Source: CAZVIK01 sp964627045 (lineage in GTDB: Bacteria; Acidobacteriota; Terriglobia; Bryobacterales; Bryobacteraceae). From it: 12,617 nucleotides of DNA. The DNA is taken from NCBI GenBank assembly GCA_964627045.1, contig CAZVIK010000115.1, positions 1 to 12,617 on the forward strand, in the 5' to 3' direction. Of this stretch, positions 1-7,085 are shown in pieces. The notes beneath the pieces are model-generated. The model had not been told where the DNA came from. It did no database searches and saw only the letters and a list, made by a program, of their open reading frames with translations. Each line of letters starts with the position of its first letter. Position 1 is the stretch's first letter. The position numbers and the translations under genes are program-made.

Positions 1-1
1 G

Positions 2-1363
2 AAGCTCACCCGCCCCGAAATCTACTACGGCGAGGTGGTCCACGAACCGGTCTTCGTTCACACCGCGCAGAAGGAGTTCAACTACCCCTCGGGCTCGGAA
101 AACGTCTTCTCTTCCTATGAGGGCCGCGGCGGCTTCCCCATCTCCTCCATGCTTCTGCGCTTGGCCGCCGCCGTCAACCGCGGCGACTACAACATCCTTC
201 TCACCAGCTACTTCACCTCCAACAGCCGGATGATGATCCGGCGCAACGTCCGCCAGAGGCTCGCCACCGTCGCCAACTTCATCCGCTGGGACCCGGATCC
301 CTACCTCGTCGTCACAGATGAAGGCCGCTTGGTCTGGACGGTCGACGGCTATACCACGTCCAACGCCCACCCCTACTCGGCTTCGATCTCCGCCACCGGG
401 CTCGGGGCATTCAACTACATCCGCAATTCCGTGAAGGCCACCGTCGACGCTTACGACGGCACGGTGCGAATCTACGTCTTCTATCCCTCCGACCCCATCA
501 TCCAGGCTTACCGGAACATCTTCCCGAAACTCATGCTCCCCGCCTCGGAAATGCCGGCCGACCTCCGCGCCCATGCGCGCTACCCCGAGACCCTCTTCCG
601 CGCGCAGGCCGAGATCTACCGCACCTTCCACATGCTGGACCCGCAGGCCTTTTATAACAAAGAAGACCTCTGGGACATCGCGCGCAACGTGCAGGGCCAG
701 GAGACCCGCCCGCAGCCCGTCACGCCTACCTACGTCGTCGCCACCCTGCCGGGCGAAACCACGCCCGAGTTCCTCCTGATCATCCCGTTCACGCCGAGGA
801 ACAAGGACAACATGATCGGCCTCATGGTCGCCCGTTGTGACGGTGAGCAACTCGGAGAGCTCGTCTTCCTCCAGCTATCCAAACAGGAGTTGATCTTCGG
901 CCCGATGCAGATCGAGGCCCGGATCAATCAGGATCAGATCATCGCCAAGGACCTTTCGCTCTGGAACCAGCAAGGTTCCCAAGTGCTGCGCGGCCAGATG
1001 CTGGTGCTCCCGATCGAGGACGCGTTCCTCTACGTTGAGGCGCTCTACATCCAGGCATCCGAGGCGCGCATGCCGCAGTTGAAGAAGGTGGTCCTCGCCA
1101 TGGGCAACACGCTCATCTACCGCGATACTTATGAACAGGCGTTGGCCGAGTTGGCCGGTCTCTCGCCGGCGGCTGCTGCCGCCGCCGAAACCGTCGCCGC
1201 GCGCTCGGCCGAGGCCGCGCGGCCCGTTTCTCCCGACCTGGCCCAACGGCTGGAACGCATCCGGCAGCACCTCAGTCGTTACCGCGAACTGACTGGAGAA
1301 GGCCGTCTGGCCGAAGCCGGCAAAGAGCTGGAAGCGATTGATTCCGAACTGCAACGGCGCTGA
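2..1363 (+). CDS. UPF0182 family membrane protein, C-terminal part (5' end outside window)
   Basis: This is the last 453 codons of a gene that begins before the window; the frame is open from base 2 and ends at a TGA at 1361-1363. The family (COG1615) consists of large proteins of roughly 900-1000 residues, with several N-terminal membrane segments and a large soluble C-terminal region; its molecular function is not established. Seen here are family-typical stretches: EIYYGE near the start, then SYEGRGGFP, then a segment with arginine-rich RRNVRQRL, WDPDPYLVV, GRLVWTVDGYTTS and HPYS, and later LIIPFTPRNKDNMIGLMVAR. No membrane segment is visible in this part, which fits the soluble domain. 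The tail is an Ala-rich linker followed by a charged helical segment ending in ELQRR, as is common for the family. A GTG at 35 lies in frame but is internal, because conserved sequence continues upstream of it. The next gene starts about 35 bases downstream on the same strand and may be co-transcribed. Confidence 0.9.
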   Translation, partial: KLTRPEIYYGEVVHEPVFVHTAQKEFNYPSGSENVFSSYEGRGGFPISSMLLRLAAAVNRGDYNILLTSYFTSNSRMMIRRNVRQRLATVANFIRWDPDPYLVVTDEGRLVWTVDGYTTSNAHPYSASISATGLGAFNYIRNSVKATVDAYDGTVRIYVFYPSDPIIQAYRNIFPKLMLPASEMPADLRAHARYPETLFRAQAEIYRTFHMLDPQAFYNKEDLWDIARNVQGQETRPQPVTPTYVVATLPGETTPEFLLIIPFTPRNKDNMIGLMVARCDGEQLGELVFLQLSKQELIFGPMQIEARINQDQIIAKDLSLWNQQGSQVLRGQMLVLPIEDAFLYVEALYIQASEARMPQLKKVVLAMGNTLIYRDTYEQALAELAGLSPAAAAAAETVAARSAEAARPVSPDLAQRLERIRQHLSRYRELTGEGRLAEAGKELEAIDSELQRR

Positions 1364-1400
1364 TCCGTCACCGCGGCCCGGCCGCCGAATCTAATTGAGT

Positions 1401-3632
1401 ATGGGGCCTCAACCCAACGGCGGGCTTGTGTCCATCGGCGGACCGCCCGCACCGTCGCGCGTCACCGTCAAGGACCCGGTCTGCCACATGGACGTGGACC
1501 CGGCAGGCGCCGCCGGCCGGTTCAGCCACGACGGCGTCACCTATTATTTCTGTAACCAGCGTTGTTTGAACAGGTTTCAGGCTGAACCGGAACGGTTTCT
1601 TGCGCCACGTCCCGCGGCCCCACCCGCCGCTGCGGAAGTCTACTTCACCTGCCCGATGGACCCCGAGGTCCGCCAACTCGGCCCCGGCGCGTGCCCGGTC
1701 TGCGGAATGGCACTGGAACCGGAAGAGCTTTCCGCTGAGGAGGCCGCCAACCCGGAACTCGTGGAAATGCAAAGGCGTTTCTGGGTTTCCCTGGCCTTCA
1801 CACTCCCGGTGGCGGCGCTCGCGATGACGATGCAACACCTTCCCTGGGTGGAGGCGGTGCTGGCGACGCCCGTCGTGCTTTGGGGCGGATTGCCTTTCTT
1901 TCAAAGGGCTTGGCGCTCAATTGTGAACCGCCGCTTGAATATGTTCACGCTGGTCGCCACCGGGACCGGCGCTGCATATTTATACAGTCTGGCCGCCGCC
2001 GCCCTCGACCGCCACGAAGTCTACTTCGAATCGGCCTCGGTCATCACCACGCTGGTGCTACTTGGCCAGGTATTGGAGCTTCGCGCACGGACGCGGACCG
2101 GGGCCGCCATCCGCGCCCTGTTGAACCTGGCCCCGCAGACGGCGACGCGGATCGCCGCTGATGGCACCGAATCCAGCGTTCCTCTCGCCGGCGTTCAGGC
2201 CGGCGACCTCGTGCGCGTCAAGCCGGGCGGCAAGATCCCGGTTGATGGGGTGGTCCTCGAAGGATCGAGCGCCGTGGATGAATCCATGCTTACCGGCGAA
2301 CCGGTCCCCGTCGAAAAGCGCTCGGGAAGTCAGGTGACCGGCGGAACGCTGAACGGTACGGGCAGTTTCCTGATGCGCGCCGAGCGCGTCGGCTCGGAAA
2401 CCATGCTGGCCCAGATCGTCCGCATGGTGGGCCGGGCGCAACGTTCGCGGGCGCCGGTGCAGCGGTTGGCCGACGCCGTTTCGGGCTACTTCGTGCCGGC
2501 GGTGATTCTGGTGGCGGTGGTGACGTTCCTGGCCTGGTATTTCGGCGGTCCCGAGCCGCGCCTCACCCACGCGCTGGTCAACGCGGTCGCGGTGTTGATC
2601 ATCGCCTGTCCCTGCGCGCTGGGACTGGCGACGCCGATGGCCGTAATGGTCGGAACCGGACGCGGCGCCTCAGCCGGCGTATTGGTGAAAGACGCCGAGG
2701 CACTGGAGGTCTTGGCCAGGATTGATACGTTGGTGATCGACAAGACGGGCACGCTCACCGAGGGAAGGCCCCGTTTGACGGACATCGAGGCCACCGATGA
2801 GAATGAGGCGCTGCGGCTTGCCGCAAGCCTGGAGACGGCCAGCGAACACCCGCTGGCTGGAGCGTTTTTGGAAGCGGCGCGCGAGCGTGGCCTGAGGACT
2901 TCCGTGCCGACCGAAATTGAGACGGTGCCCGGGAAGGGGTTGCGCGGCCGCGTGAACGGTCTCCAAGTTGCACTTGGCAACCAGCTTTTTTTCAATGACT
3001 TAGGATTCGAATTTCAATCGTCACTTGATATTGGGATCGCTGTGGACGGCGTGTGGGCGGGCGGCTTCCGCGTCGCCGATCCGATCAAGCCTTCGGCTCG
3101 AGAGGCCGTGCGAGCTTTGCAGAGCGACGGCGTGCATGTGGTGATGCTCACCGGCGACCGGCGTAAGACGGCCGAGGCGGTGGCCCGGGAACTGGGGATT
3201 CGAGAAATCCACGCCGAGACTCTTCCCCGGGAAAAGATCGACTTGATCCGGGCCAAGCAGTCCGCACACCGCGTGGTGGCGATGGCCGGGGATGGAATCA
3301 ACGATGCGCCGGCCTTGGCTCAGGCGAACGTGGGGATTGCGATGGGCACTGGCGCCGATGTCGCCATCGAGAGCGCTGGCGTCACCGTCCTGGGCGGCGA
3401 CCTCCGGGGTGTGGTCCGGGCGCGCAAGCTTGGCCGCGCCACGATGCGCAACATCCGGCAGAACCTGTTTTTCGCGTTCATCTACAACTTGCTGGGCGTT
3501 CCGATAGCGGCCGGCGCGCTGTATCCGTTCCTCGGGCTGTTGCTAAGCCCGATGATCGCGAGCGCCGCGATGACCTTCAGTTCGGTGTCGGTGATCGCCA
3601 ATGCGCTGCGGCTCCGGCGGATCAGCCTGTGA
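1401..3632 (+). CDS. copA: Copper-type P1B ATPase with N-terminal YHS and Cys-rich metal-binding domains
   Basis: ATP-driven heavy-metal exporter of the inner membrane, most likely for Cu(I). Numbering is from the ATG at 1401 (743 aa). A YHS domain (about 25-68, with DPVCHMDV and YFCNQRC) is followed by a heavy-metal-binding module (about 82-108, FTCPMDPEV and CPVCGMAL). There are eight predicted membrane segments near 129-142, 150-167, 180-202, 208-227, 364-382, 392-418, 690-715 and 718-736. The core motifs are all present: TGEPVP (A domain, 298), CPC (403-405), DKTGT with phospho-acceptor D447, SEHP (482-485), TGDR (584) and GDGIND (630-635). The FIYN segment in membrane helix 7 and MTFSS in helix 8 match the Cu(I) (P1B-1) signature. 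The usual N-terminal HMA domain with CxxC is absent. An in-frame TTG at 1395 is the alternative start; neither has a clear Shine-Dalgarno, and a GTG at 1428 is a third option. No copper chaperone or regulator lies nearby. The metal assignment comes from motifs and is untested; Ag(I) is also likely. Confidence 0.93.
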   Translation: MGPQPNGGLVSIGGPPAPSRVTVKDPVCHMDVDPAGAAGRFSHDGVTYYFCNQRCLNRFQAEPERFLAPRPAAPPAAAEVYFTCPMDPEVRQLGPGACPVCGMALEPEELSAEEAANPELVEMQRRFWVSLAFTLPVAALAMTMQHLPWVEAVLATPVVLWGGLPFFQRAWRSIVNRRLNMFTLVATGTGAAYLYSLAAAALDRHEVYFESASVITTLVLLGQVLELRARTRTGAAIRALLNLAPQTATRIAADGTESSVPLAGVQAGDLVRVKPGGKIPVDGVVLEGSSAVDESMLTGEPVPVEKRSGSQVTGGTLNGTGSFLMRAERVGSETMLAQIVRMVGRAQRSRAPVQRLADAVSGYFVPAVILVAVVTFLAWYFGGPEPRLTHALVNAVAVLIIACPCALGLATPMAVMVGTGRGASAGVLVKDAEALEVLARIDTLVIDKTGTLTEGRPRLTDIEATDENEALRLAASLETASEHPLAGAFLEAARERGLRTSVPTEIETVPGKGLRGRVNGLQVALGNQLFFNDLGFEFQSSLDIGIAVDGVWAGGFRVADPIKPSAREAVRALQSDGVHVVMLTGDRRKTAEAVARELGIREIHAETLPREKIDLIRAKQSAHRVVAMAGDGINDAPALAQANVGIAMGTGADVAIESAGVTVLGGDLRGVVRARKLGRATMRNIRQNLFFAFIYNLLGVPIAAGALYPFLGLLLSPMIASAAMTFSSVSVIANALRLRRISL

Positions 3633-3688
3633 TCCCGCGAGGCCGTGGATTCCCGCCTTCAGCCAGGCGCGGGGGGGCTAGCGGCACC

Positions 3689-3744
3689 GGGCTCGAAAGC
3701 CCCACCCCAGTTTGGAGGGGCGGCCACACACGGGCCGGCCGCCC
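3689..3744. terminator. Hairpin cluster between convergent genes, possible bidirectional terminator
   Basis: The 137-base gap between the ATPase stop and the sugar-kinase stop holds three nested or adjacent inverted repeats. GGGCT at 3689-3693 pairs with AGCCC at 3698-3702 around a CGAA tetraloop. CCCC at 3705-3708 pairs with GGGG at 3717-3720. A perfect 8-base arm GGGCGGCC at 3718-3725 pairs with GGCCGCCC at 3737-3744 around an 11-base loop. The second and third share bases and cannot form together. The position between two convergent stops fits a shared terminator, but there is no T-tract on either strand, so it is not a canonical intrinsic terminator. I infer the role from position. Confidence 0.4.
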
Positions 3745-3769
3745 GTCCCTCGATTTACGGTATCGGAAG

Positions 3770-4852
3770 CTAACGCTGAATTCGCGCCGATCCGCCCTTC
3801 GCGAACGCCTTCACCTGGTCCACCGTGACCATGGTGGTGTCGCCGGGCGTCGTGGTCAGCAGCGCGCCGTGAGCCCACCCCAGGCGCACCGCCTGCGCCG
3901 GCTCTTCGCCCGTGAGCATTCCATAAAAGAGACCCGAGGCGAAGCCGTCGCCGCCGCCGACGCGGTCGTAGATGTCCAGTTCCGCGGTGGGCGCCGAATA
4001 TGTCGTCCCGTCGATCCACGCGACCGCGCTCCAACTGTGCCGGCTGGTGGAGTGGACTTCACGGAGCGTTGTCGCTACTACCTTGACTTTGGGAAACTCC
4101 TTCAGCACACGGTCGATCATGCCAAAGAACACGCTCGGGTCGAGCTTGGACTTCGCCGCTACCTCCGGCCCCGGGATGCCGAGTCCCTTTTGCAGGTCCT
4201 CTTCGTTGCCGACTAGCACGTCCACATTGGAGGCGATTCGCCGCAGGATCTCCACAGCGCGGTCTTCGCCGCCGAACACCTTCCACAGCTTGGCGCGGAA
4301 GTTGAGATCGAAGCTGACCACGGCGCCCGCGGCCTTGGCCGCCTGCATGCCCTCGAGGATCACCTCGGAGGTAGTCGGCGAGAGCGACGCGAAGATGCCG
4401 CCGCTGTGGAACCAGCGAACCCCGCCCGAGAAGATCGTCTTCCAATCCAGATCGCCGGGCTTGAGCTGGGCCGCCGCCTCGTTACAGCGGTTGTAGAACA
4501 CGACGGGCCCACGCACGCCGAAGCCGCGGTCGCTGAGCACGGTGGCCATGTTCGGGCCGGTAACGCCGTTGTGCTCGAAATACTTGTAGAAGGGCCGCAC
4601 GCCCATAGCCTTGACGCGCTCGGCGATGAGGTCGCCGATTGGGTACTTCACCATGGCGGTGGCGATGCCGGTCTTCAGGCCGAAGCAGTCCGCCAGGTTG
4701 GCGGCGCAGTTGAATTCGCCGCCGCTGACGTGGATTACGCACCCGGTGGCCTTGCGGAACGGGATGACGCCGGGGTCCAGCCGGTGCACCAGGGCTCCCA
4801 GGGAAACAAAGTCGAGCGCGCCTTCCGCGGGTATATTCAATCCATATTTCAT
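3770..4852 (-). CDS. kdgK: PfkB-family sugar kinase, 2-dehydro-3-deoxygluconokinase type
   Basis: Cytoplasmic ribokinase-family (PfkB) kinase of 360 aa, within the usual range. Its closest resemblance is to 2-keto-3-deoxygluconate kinases, which phosphorylate KDG with ATP to KDPG for cleavage into pyruvate and glyceraldehyde-3-phosphate. Visible features are the substrate-side glycine motif SGGEFNCAANLA (43-54), FDLNFRAKLW (181-190, a form common in KDG kinases), GNEEDL (215-220) and the C-terminal PfkB signature DRVGGGDGF (296-304), where D302 is the predicted catalytic base; this is the GGGDG variant of the more usual GAGDA. The start is the ATG at 4850-4852, preceded by GAGGGAG at good spacing. 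The frame stays open upstream to about 5002, but that extension lies inside the neighbouring gene. The gene is last in the four-gene minus-strand operon, 11 bases after the previous stop, so it is probably translationally coupled. The exact sugar is uncertain; 2-keto-3-deoxygalactonate or another ketose are alternatives. Confidence 0.85.
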   Translation of the reverse strand: MKYGLNIPAEGALDFVSLGALVHRLDPGVIPFRKATGCVIHVSGGEFNCAANLADCFGLKTGIATAMVKYPIGDLIAERVKAMGVRPFYKYFEHNGVTGPNMATVLSDRGFGVRGPVVFYNRCNEAAAQLKPGDLDWKTIFSGGVRWFHSGGIFASLSPTTSEVILEGMQAAKAAGAVVSFDLNFRAKLWKVFGGEDRAVEILRRIASNVDVLVGNEEDLQKGLGIPGPEVAAKSKLDPSVFFGMIDRVLKEFPKVKVVATTLREVHSTSRHSWSAVAWIDGTTYSAPTAELDIYDRVGGGDGFASGLFYGMLTGEEPAQAVRLGWAHGALLTTTPGDTTMVTVDQVKAFAKGGSARIQR

Positions 4853-4863
4853 TCCGATCTCCC

Positions 4864-5658
4864 TCACATCTTCTTTAGTATTTTGATCCCGGTGGGCAGC
4901 ACAAACAAACTGTCGCTGACCTTCTCGCCGACTGTCACCGAATCGGCGTACATCTGATAGACCTTGTCGCCGCCGCGCGTCCGCATCACGGTCATCGGCC
5001 ACAGGACGCCGCCACCGGCGTCGCGGAACTTGCCGTATTCGGTGACCTCCTCGATGCGCTCCCGCGTCTTGGGATTACGCCTGAAGAACGACTGGCGTAC
5101 CGGCATCTTGGTGGACTGGTGGAAGTACACCGTCACCACGTCGTTGGCCGCATCGACGATGTCCACCACGTCCACCGGCTGGTTCATCCAGACCTCGGTG
5201 CCCTTGGAATGGAAGATGAGCCCGGGTTCCTTAAGCCGCATGCGAAGGATGTAGAAGACGTTGCGCCAGGTGGTCGACGTGTATCGTTCCAGGGTGTCGT
5301 CCGGCAGGGGCCGCGCGCCGCGGAAGGTGATCTCGTAGCCCTGCCCGCCCGAAAACAGGACCGCGCTCAGTTCTTTCTTGTTCCGCAGGAACGATTGCCG
5401 CTCCCGAATTCCGAGGGGATCGGCTTCGGCGCCTGGCGCAGGCCCGTAACGCGTGTAGATGACCGCTTCGGAAAGGCCGCTCACCTCGTCGCGATAAAAC
5501 GAGAACGCCTGCCCGCGCTCGACGCGATCGTTGACCGCCAAGAAACGCTCGCCGCCCAGCGCCTCGAGCGATTCCATCACAATGCGTTTTCCTTTTTCCT
5601 CGGCCGCCTGCCCCCAGGCGGCGCACGCTACCGCCAGCAAAATGAGTGCGCTCCTCAT
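4864..5658 (-). CDS. Exported protein resembling outer-membrane lipoprotein-sorting proteins
   Basis: A 264 aa protein with an N-terminal signal peptide: basic start, hydrophobic stretch at residues 4-15, and likely signal peptidase I cleavage after the WGQA region (16-18). The remainder looks like a beta-rich periplasmic domain with many short alternating strands (for example residues 85-115, 155-180 and 218-245). Its layout recalls the LolA/LolB-like group (COG2834) that binds lipid or lipoprotein acyl chains. I base this on general resemblance, including the N-terminal MESLEALGGERFLAV segment, and not on a diagnostic motif. A Cys at residue 12 is not in a proper lipobox, so I do not call it a lipoprotein. 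The ATG at 5656-5658 overlaps the upstream peptidase stop as ATGA, and AAGGAG lies 10 bases upstream inside that gene. Its place directly after two secreted M16 peptidase genes suggests it serves the same envelope process. The specific function is unknown. Confidence 0.75.
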   Translation of the reverse strand: MRSALILLAVACAAWGQAAEEKGKRIVMESLEALGGERFLAVNDRVERGQAFSFYRDEVSGLSEAVIYTRYGPAPGAEADPLGIRERQSFLRNKKELSAVLFSGGQGYEITFRGARPLPDDTLERYTSTTWRNVFYILRMRLKEPGLIFHSKGTEVWMNQPVDVVDIVDAANDVVTVYFHQSTKMPVRQSFFRRNPKTRERIEEVTEYGKFRDAGGGVLWPMTVMRTRGGDKVYQMYADSVTVGEKVSDSLFVLPTGIKILKKM

Positions 5659-7085
5659 TTCAGCTCGATCTCCTTGACCGCCGGCCCGAGGGCCGACAGA
5701 GGCTTTCCGAAGTCGCCGGGCTTGCCCACAGCGACGACGGTGAAGTTCTCCGGCTTTAAGTACTCCTTAGCCACGCGCCGAATGTCGGCCTTGGTGACCG
5801 CGGCGACGGCTCTCTGATACTGAAAAAGGAAGTCGCGCGGATAGCCGTAGTAATCCTGCGTCACCATGCGGTTCAACGTTTTCGACGGCCGGTCGAAGTT
5901 GAACACGAAGCTGTTAAGCACGGCATCCTTGGCGGCCTGCAACTCCTCGGTGGCAACTTCGGCGGTACGGATCTTTTCGATCTCCGCTTTCACCACTTCG
6001 AGCGCCTCGGTGGTGGACGCCGACTTGGTACTGCCCGCCACCACGAAAAGTCCCGGATGGCCGTAGTTGGCGCCCCAGGAAGCATAGATGTTGTAGGCAT
6101 AGCCGAGGTCGGTGCGCACGCGCTTGACCAGACGGCTGCGGAAGCCGCCGCCCAGGATGTCCGCCATCACCTCGAGGGCGGGGTAGTTCTTGTCGTCAAA
6201 CTTGCCGCCCAGGTGGCCGAGCGCGAAGAACGACTGCGTGACGTCGTTCTTCACCGCAAGGTACGTCCCGGCGGATCTTCCGGCGCGCACCTCGGGGAAG
6301 GGCGGCACCGGATCCTGCTGCGCCTTCCACGCGCCGAAGAGTTCCTCCAGCCGGGCGCGCATCTTGAGGGTGTCGAAGTCGCCGGAAACCGCCAACATGA
6401 TGTTCGCGGGGAAAAAGTAGCGGCGGTGAAAGGCGACCAGATCGTCGCGCGCGATCCGGTCCAAGTGCTCGTTCTCTAAGCGCCAGCCGTAGGGATTGTC
6501 CCGGCCGTACACCAGGTCGCTGAACTCGCGGGAGGAGACGCTGCCGGCATCGTCGTTGCGGCGGGCGATGGAGCCGCGCAACTGGGTCTTGATGAGCTTG
6601 ATCTTGTCCTCGCGAAATTCGGGCGCCGTTATGACCTGCTGAAACACACCCAGCACCGCATCGGTGTTTTCTTTCAGCGCCGAGAAGGACACGCGGCCGG
6701 AGGTTTCGCCGATGCTGCTTTCGACGCTGGCCGCCATGCCTTCCAGCAACTCGTCCAACTGGTCGCCGGTTTGCGCCGGCGTTCCTCCGGTCCGCATGAC
6801 GCTGCCTGTGACCTGCGCCAGGCCGATCTTGTCCGGCGGGTCGAACAGGTTGCCCGTGCGGACGAGCGCGAAGCCGCTCACCAGGGGGAGCTCGTGGTTT
6901 TCGAGCAAATACACCTTCATGCCGTTGGAGAGTGCGAAGGTGGCGACCTCGGGGATCCGGACTTCGCGCAGCGGCGGGTATTTTAGGTCGAGATGGGAGG
7001 GCTCAGCCGCCGAGGCCGGTCCGGTCTGCGCCGGCGCGGCAAGCGCCGCAAAAAACAGAAGGATCAGAAGAGCGGTCCGTCTCAC
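5655..7085 (-). CDS. M16B peptidase-like subunit lacking the zinc motif (R/Y partner)
   Basis: Secreted M16 (insulinase/pitrilysin) family protein of 476 aa with a signal peptide at residues 1-27 and the usual two-lobe architecture: N-terminal M16 domain about 45-200 and C-terminal M16 domain about 205-400. Where catalytic members carry HxxEH, this protein has QVTGS (91-95), so it cannot bind zinc in the standard way. It does retain the Arg/Tyr pair of the C-terminal lobe (R324 and Y331 in VRTDLGYAY), which in mitochondrial processing peptidase and bacterial M16B heterodimers contacts the substrate. I therefore infer that it is the non-catalytic partner of the zinc-bearing M16 protein encoded just upstream. 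The start is GTG at 7083-7085, overlapping the upstream stop as GTGA, with a strong AGGAGG at 7 bases. It overlaps the next gene by ATGA. Both junctions imply coupled translation, and for the upstream one a fixed ratio suited to a heterodimer. Confidence 0.93.
   Translation of the reverse strand: MRRTALLILLFFAALAAPAQTGPASAAEPSHLDLKYPPLREVRIPEVATFALSNGMKVYLLENHELPLVSGFALVRTGNLFDPPDKIGLAQVTGSVMRTGGTPAQTGDQLDELLEGMAASVESSIGETSGRVSFSALKENTDAVLGVFQQVITAPEFREDKIKLIKTQLRGSIARRNDDAGSVSSREFSDLVYGRDNPYGWRLENEHLDRIARDDLVAFHRRYFFPANIMLAVSGDFDTLKMRARLEELFGAWKAQQDPVPPFPEVRAGRSAGTYLAVKNDVTQSFFALGHLGGKFDDKNYPALEVMADILGGGFRSRLVKRVRTDLGYAYNIYASWGANYGHPGLFVVAGSTKSASTTEALEVVKAEIEKIRTAEVATEELQAAKDAVLNSFVFNFDRPSKTLNRMVTQDYYGYPRDFLFQYQRAVAAVTKADIRRVAKEYLKPENFTVVAVGKPGDFGKPLSALGPAVKEIELK

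Noticed and set aside
1150..1230. GCC-rich repetitive stretch near the end of the UPF0182 gene
   Set aside because: It encodes the Ala-rich linker common before the C-terminal helix of this family and is not a separate repeat element.
875..1354. Minus-strand open frame opposite the UPF0182 gene
   Set aside because: The plus-strand frame is conserved across its whole length; the opposite frame shows nothing recognisable.
3629..4216. Plus-strand open frame of 195 codons overlapping the ATPase stop and the kinase gene
   Set aside because: It runs through the hairpin gap and then antisense to the conserved PfkB C-terminus, and its translation has no family features.
4853..5002. Upstream extension of the sugar kinase
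   Set aside because: The extension lies inside the preceding gene and resembles no kinase sequence; the ATG at 4852 has a good Shine-Dalgarno and the right family length.
5620..5658. Possible lipobox at Cys12 of the LolA-like protein
   Set aside because: The residues before the Cys (A-V-A) do not fit the lipobox, and the hydrophobic stretch before it would be too short. An ordinary signal peptide is more likely.
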